In this document: in pieces, positions 60,391-64,000 of the stretch | How positions within the stretch are numbered: position 1 is the first letter of the stretch | How the letters are laid out: each line of letters starts with the position of its first letter | Source of the DNA: an uncultured Propionibacteriaceae bacterium | GTDB lineage: Bacteria; Actinomycetota; Actinomycetes; Propionibacteriales; Propionibacteriaceae | Length of the DNA: 64,000 bases | Reading direction: 5' to 3' | Assembly: GCA_938046585.1 (NCBI GenBank) | Contig: CALIWR010000005.1 | Coordinates: forward strand, 310,001 to 374,000 | Made by a program: the position numbers and the translations under genes | The notes under the pieces: model-generated | Database searches by the model: none | What the model saw: only the letters and a program-made list of their open reading frames with translations | What the model was told of the DNA's origin: nothing

Positions 60391-61083
60391 TCAGAACGGA
60401 CAGGCATCACGGTTCTTGCCGTTGGTTTGGAAGATCCGCAGGGATCCGTCGGGGGAGTGCTTCAGATGCCGAGTCGAGACAAGAATTCGCCCATTATTGA
60501 ATTCATTTCCGTCCTTATCGTGCATGACAGAACCGCGACTGTCGTCGCAGGTCAGCAGGGTGACTTCAGACCCATCCTCACCGGTATTGGGGATCACCCG
60601 CCAGCTCTGCCGCGGGAGGGGGCCCTGTACTGTATGTCCTTTGCTCTTTTGGCCGAAGAGGAGTAGGTAGATTTTGGTTTTGGCTGGGTTTTCGAGGGTC
60701 TTCTCGAAGACTGGCTGCGGGGTATCAGAGCCGCCTTCCCAGGTCAGTTTGAGGTAGTGGTCGTTGAATTCGCGGTAGACGGCGATAGCTTGCTGTTCGA
60801 GGGCCAGCCGGGACTGGACCTTATCGTAGTCTGCCTTACTACACGGATATGGCGGCTTGGGGGTCTGGCCGACTTCCACCGGGCCCTGCTCGCACATCAG
60901 CTGCGGACTCGGTGTCGAGCTACTCCTGCTACTGCTGGCACTGCTACGACTGCTGCTCTGTGACGACGAACAGCCAGCGACCAGCATCAGCAGGGCCGCC
61001 CCGAATACCAGACCCCGGCTCCGCAGTATGCTCCCACTCGACGTGGCATGGTCAGATACCCAACGGCACCGATGATATGACAT
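60391..61083 (-). CDS. Putative lipoprotein, paralogue A
   Basis: A 230-residue lipoprotein: LVFGAALLMLVAGC is the signal with lipobox LVAGC, followed by a Ser/Arg-rich linker (SSSQSSSRSSASSSRSSS) that the neighbouring paralogue lacks, and a conserved domain from TPSPQLMCEQGPVEV to DACPF. The domain has four cysteines (MCEQG, YPCSK, LTCDD, ACPF). No family is recognised. It differs from paralogue B by about 26 of 174 aligned residues. AAGGAGGAATCTC precedes the ATG. Confidence 0.8.
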   Translation of the reverse strand: MSYHRCRWVSDHATSSGSILRSRGLVFGAALLMLVAGCSSSQSSSRSSASSSRSSSTPSPQLMCEQGPVEVGQTPKPPYPCSKADYDKVQSRLALEQQAIAVYREFNDHYLKLTWEGGSDTPQPVFEKTLENPAKTKIYLLLFGQKSKGHTVQGPLPRQSWRVIPNTGEDGSEVTLLTCDDSRGSVMHDKDGNEFNNGRILVSTRHLKHSPDGSLRIFQTNGKNRDACPF

Positions 61084-61157
61084 GAGATTCCTCCTTCTAC
61101 AGGCAGATATCACGGCTCTTATTGAATAAGACGAACATGGGCTATCTCCTGACATGG

Positions 61158-61805
61158 TCAGAACGGACAGTCATCATGGAGTTTGCCTTTAGTTTGGAAA
61201 ATCCGTAGGGATCCATCGGGGAAGTGCTTCAGATGCCGAGTCGAAACAAGAACTCGGCCGTCGTCGAATTTGCTTCCGTCTTTCTGGTAGATCACGGTAC
61301 CGCGATTGTCGTCGCAGGTCAGCAGGGTGACCTCAGACCCATCCTCACCGGTATTAGGGATCACCCGCCAACTCTGCCGTACGGGCGGTCCCTGCGCCGT
61401 TATCCCATCTTGCTTCTGGCCGAAGAGGAGTAGGTAGATCTTGGTTTTGGCTGGGTTTTCGAGGGTCTTCTCAAAGATTGGCTGCGGGGTATCAGAGCCG
61501 CCTTCCCGGGTCAGTTTGAGGTAGTGGTCGTTGAATTCGCGGTAGACGGCGATAGCTTGCTGTTCGAGGGCCAGCCGAGCCTGGACCTTGTCATAATCTG
61601 CCTTACTACACGGATACGGCGGCCTGGGAGGCTGGCCGACCTCCACCGGGCCCTGCTCACACATCAGCTGCGGACTCGGCGTCGGCCTACCACCCTGGGA
61701 AGAACAGCCCACGGCACACACCAGCAGGGCAACCCCCAACACCAGAGCCCGGCTCCGCAGCACAGGGGTGGTGTGACTAGTTGGAGTCTGCTGTAGGTAT
61801 GGCAT
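61158..61805 (-). CDS. Putative lipoprotein, paralogue B
   Basis: A 215-residue lipoprotein with signal LVLGVALLVCAVGC (lipobox AVGC), a short linker and the same C-terminal domain as paralogue A (about 85% identical by eye): PYPCSKADYDKVQARLALEQQ, VFEKTL-like PIFEKTLENPAKTKIYLLL, TGEDGSEVTLLTCDD, STRHLKHFPDGSLRIFQ. The same four cysteines are kept. Function is unknown. GAAAGGAAAGAACC precedes the ATG. The two genes plus a degraded third copy form a tandem family. Confidence 0.82.
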   Translation of the reverse strand: MPYLQQTPTSHTTPVLRSRALVLGVALLVCAVGCSSQGGRPTPSPQLMCEQGPVEVGQPPRPPYPCSKADYDKVQARLALEQQAIAVYREFNDHYLKLTREGGSDTPQPIFEKTLENPAKTKIYLLLFGQKQDGITAQGPPVRQSWRVIPNTGEDGSEVTLLTCDDNRGTVIYQKDGSKFDDGRVLVSTRHLKHFPDGSLRIFQTKGKLHDDCPF

Positions 61806-61865
61806 GGTTCTTTCCTTTCTGGTGAGAGATGTACTTGAGGTACCGCGGAAAGCGTCCGAGTGTCT

Positions 61866-62128
61866 TCAGTAGGATCTGATGGCTACCGAATAAAACAGCC
61901 ATATCCGGCTATCCGGACACCACGTGAAGAGCTGGGTTTCGACGTTCATCCGACCATCATTGAGCTTGGCCCCATCAGGGGTAAAACATCGCAGATTTTC
62001 ACAGGTCGGCGCGGGTCAGCAGCGCGAGCTCAGACCCATCCTGGCGGGGGTTCGGGCCCGGCTACAGACTGCTGCTTGACGAGAAGCCACAGCACCAGGG
62101 CTGCCATGACCACGAGGCATCTGTGCAT
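61866..62128 (-). pseudogene. Degraded third copy of the lipoprotein family
   Basis: On the minus strand an ATG at 62128 with GGGAGGGACAG upstream starts MHRCLVVMAALVLWLLVKQQ, signal-like. In the next frame PNPRQDGSELALLT matches IPNTGEDGSEVTLLT of the paralogues, and one frame further TCENLRCFTPDGAKLNDGRM and the following PDSRIW match TCDD...DGSKFDDGRV and PDGSLRIF. A stretch of about 10 bases (ACCCGCGCCG) relative to the paralogues explains the second shift, and the middle third of the domain is missing. Confidence 0.75.
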
Positions 62129-62549
62129 CTGTCCCTCCCACGGGGGTATCGGTGGACCAGACCAGCATCGCACTATTCAGACCCCCGAGACAAGACCCCT
62201 CGGAACCTTCGTTGAGGACCTTGACCTTCGCCTGTCTGAACCCTACGACCCGATCAGCCTAACTGCCTCGGATGGGTCCTGCAAGGCCTCACCCCCATGC
62301 CCTGGGGAAAGAATCCTTAGCCCCTCGATTTGATCGTTCAAATCCCGTTGTGGCCAGGCTGCACCACTCTCAGTCTATGACGGCGAGCCTCGTCGTGTCA
62401 CCCCACCCCCTGCCCACAACAGGACAGCCAACACCACCAAGACGGCAGTCACCCGGGCCTGGCGTACCCGCCGGCCGGCGCGTAGCCACGGTCACCCGGC
62501 GCCCTCGCCGATACCGGGCGTCTGGTGAGGCCGGGGATAGGCTGGCGTG
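62129..62549. other. 421-bp intergenic region with no gene recognised
   Basis: No coding pattern on either strand. It contains GATTTGA-TCGT-TCAAATC (62328-62345), a 7-base-pair hairpin, and at its right end the yciO promoter. It may be eroded coding DNA next to the lipoprotein pseudogene. Confidence 0.5.
62538..62543 (+). promoter_or_regulatory. -10 hexamer TAGGCT of a leaderless promoter for yciO
   Basis: TAGGCT is 6 bases before the ATG at 62550. Confidence 0.55.
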
Positions 62550-63173
62550 ATGGCTCGCTACTTCGACGTGCACCCCACCAACCCACAGCCGCGGTCAGTC
62601 AGCCAGGTCGCCGACCTGGTCCGCGACGGGGGGCTGGTGGCCTACCCAACCGACTCCGGCTTCGCCCTGGGGTGCCGGATGGGCAACCGTGACGCCCTAG
62701 ACCGGATCCGCAGCCTGCGCCAGCTCACCGACAAACACCACTTCACCCTGGTCTGCAGCGAATTCGCCCAGCTGGGGGAGTGGGTCCAGATGAGCAACCG
62801 GGACTTCCGGGCGATCAAGGCGGTCACCCCCGGCCCGTACACCTTCATCCTGGCCGCCACCCGTGAGGTGCCGCGGGCGATGCTGCACCCGCGCAAGAAG
62901 ACTGTCGGGGTGCGGATCCCCGACCATGTCACGGCCCGGGCGCTGCTGGCCGAGCTGGGAGAGCCGCTGCAATCATCCAGCCTGATCCTGCCCGGCGAAG
63001 AAGACCCACTTACCGACGGCTGGACGATCGCCGACAACCTCGGCCACCTGGTCGACGCAGTGCTCGACTCCGGTGATGTCGGCCTGCACCCGACCACCGT
63101 GGTAGACCTCAGCGGAGACGAGGTGCAGGTAGTACGGCTCGGGGCCGGGGACCCGACGCCCTTCGAGCAGTAA
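62550..63173 (+). CDS. yciO: Sua5/YciO/YrdC family protein (YciO type)
   Basis: A 207-residue protein with the YrdC-like fold that binds ATP and RNA. LVAYPTDSGFALGCRMG, RIRSLRQLTDKHHFTLVCS, PGPYTFILAAT and VGVRIPDH are present. TsaC/Sua5 make threonylcarbamoyl-AMP for tRNA t6A; YciO paralogues resemble this and have a less certain role. The 207-residue length without a Sua5 C-terminal domain and the overall pattern favour YciO. Leaderless start at 62550; GTG 62547 is in frame. It is convergent with ppk2, 3 bases apart. Confidence 0.85.
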   Translation: MARYFDVHPTNPQPRSVSQVADLVRDGGLVAYPTDSGFALGCRMGNRDALDRIRSLRQLTDKHHFTLVCSEFAQLGEWVQMSNRDFRAIKAVTPGPYTFILAATREVPRAMLHPRKKTVGVRIPDHVTARALLAELGEPLQSSSLILPGEEDPLTDGWTIADNLGHLVDAVLDSGDVGLHPTTVVDLSGDEVQVVRLGAGDPTPFEQ

Positions 63174-63176
63174 CGC

Positions 63177-64000
63177 TCAGTCGTCCTCGGGATCCTGATA
63201 CTCCTCAGAACCCTCGCCGGTGAGGGTGGCGGCGTAGTCAGGCACCTCGTGCTGCAGGCTGCGATCGGTCCGACGGTAACCAGTCGACGCCGGCCGCGCC
63301 GGGAGCTCGATGCGGGCATGCTCGATGCGGCGGTACGGGACGAACTGCAACAGGTCGTGGATCATGTTGATCCGGGCCCGGCGCTTGTCCTCACTCTCGA
63401 CCACGTTCCAGCGGGCCTCAGGGATGTCGGTATGGACGAACATCTCATCCTTGGCGCGGGAATAGTCCTCCCAGCGGGTCAGCGACTCCAGGTCAGTGGG
63501 GGAGAGTTTCCACTGCCGCATCGGGTCGTCCAAGCGGGACCGGAAGCGGCGTTCCTGCTCGGCGTCGGACACCGAGAACCAGTACTTGCGCAGCAAGATC
63601 CCGTCCTCGATCAGCATCCGCTCCAGGATCGGCACCTGGCGCAGGAAGCGCTGGTGCTCGGCGGCAGTGCAATACCCCATCACGTGCTCGACCCCGCCCC
63701 GGTTATACCAGGACCGGTCGAAGACCCGGATCTCCCCGGCAGCCGGCAGGTGGGCGATGTAACGCTGGAAATACCACTGGGTCTGCTCCCGGGCGGTGGG
63801 GGCAGGCAGGGCGACGATCTGGGTAATGCGCGGGTTGAGGAACTCGGTGACCCGTTTGATCGCGCCGCCCTTGCCGGCAGCGTCACGGCCCTCGAAGATC
63901 ACCACCAGCCGACGGCCCTCGTGGCGGATCCAGTCCTGCATCACCACCAGTTCCTGCTGCAGCCGGAGCAACTCGGCCTCGTACACGCTCTTCTTCAGCT
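63177..64000 (-). CDS. ppk2: Polyphosphate kinase 2 (5' end outside window)
   Basis: A PPK2-family kinase that transfers phosphate between polyphosphate and nucleoside diphosphates or monophosphates. The visible part has LKKSVYEAELLRLQQELV, Walker A FEGRDAAGKGG, lid and catalytic segments FDRSWYNRGGVEHVMGY and SVSDAEQERRF, and WNVVESEDKRRARINMIHDLL. The frame stays open to the last base, so the N-terminus lies beyond the window; a GTG at 63986 is inside the conserved helix and is not the likely start. The pattern fits class I (NDP-phosphorylating) enzymes. Confidence 0.93.
   Translation of the reverse strand, partial: LKKSVYEAELLRLQQELVVMQDWIRHEGRRLVVIFEGRDAAGKGGAIKRVTEFLNPRITQIVALPAPTAREQTQWYFQRYIAHLPAAGEIRVFDRSWYNRGGVEHVMGYCTAAEHQRFLRQVPILERMLIEDGILLRKYWFSVSDAEQERRFRSRLDDPMRQWKLSPTDLESLTRWEDYSRAKDEMFVHTDIPEARWNVVESEDKRRARINMIHDLLQFVPYRRIEHARIELPARPASTGYRRTDRSLQHEVPDYAATLTGEGSEEYQDPEDD

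Noticed and set aside
62300..62365. tRNA-like 3' end (TTCAAAT near 62340) in the gap before yciO
   Set aside because: The bases flanking the loop do not pair as a T-stem and no matching acceptor 5' half is present. GATTTGA/TCAAATC is just a short hairpin.

Overview
The window reads as one continuous, high-GC actinobacterial chromosome segment with dense, often overlapping genes. The gene order matches two conserved actinobacterial blocks known from Mycobacterium tuberculosis: Rv2680-Rv2714 (DUF3000, rnd, dxs, RNA methyltransferase, ceoB/ceoC, OB-fold, DUF3710, dut, DUF4193, sigA, sigB, PAC2) and Rv1822-Rv1832 (CDP-alcohol transferase, DUF881, Sbp, DUF881, gcvH, garA, ftsR, bifunctional nuclease, MerR, gcvP), plus the phosphatidylinositol/PIM start operon (HIT, pgsA, patA, pimA). 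A pyrophosphate-type phosphofructokinase next to these points to Propionibacteriaceae or close relatives; the genus cannot be fixed from sequence alone.

Layout. 1-16 kb: end of hrpA, PAC2 protein, sigB, oligopeptidase B, sigA with a repeat-expanded N-terminus, gdhA, a small zinc protein, convergent parE/parC, App1-type phosphatase. 16-25 kb: DUF5998/phosphodiesterase pair, sepH, DUF4193, DUF4235, dut-DUF3710-OB-fold, trkA pair, RNA methyltransferase, then two identical flp pilin genes. 25-36 kb: AbrB-type protein, acnA, HIT, yaaA, dxs, a lipoprotein, rnd, DUF3000, msrB, CbiX-like chelatase. 36.6-41.6 kb: a surface-sugar cluster (GT-C membrane enzyme facing a four-gene overlapping operon for a dTDP-3-acetamido-3,6-dideoxyhexose). 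41.7-43 kb: nitrilase-family enzyme and four tRNA genes. 43-47 kb: phosphatidylinositol and PIM synthesis. 47-56 kb: DUF881/Sbp envelope genes, glycine cleavage H and P, GarA-like FHA protein, two MerR regulators, bifunctional nuclease, YihY. 56-64 kb: PPi-PFK, Tad-like protein, MalY aminotransferase, a secreted protein, two near-identical lipoproteins with a frameshifted third copy, YciO, and the C-terminal part of PPK2.

Functional links. GcvH and GcvP are two of the glycine cleavage proteins, and GarA is known to regulate 2-oxoglutarate and glutamate enzymes such as the GdhA type found here. PgsA, PatA and PimA act in sequence. The sugar operon makes, transfers and exports one unusual deoxysugar. 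The flp duplicates and the Tad-like/secreted/lipoprotein locus look like scattered parts of a surface appendage or secretion apparatus whose core genes are not in this window.

Regulation. At least fifteen genes have a TANNNT hexamer 5-7 bases before an ATG or GTG, the pattern of leaderless transcripts; these hexamers also settle many start codons. No insertion sequences, phage genes, CRISPR arrays or rRNA genes were seen.
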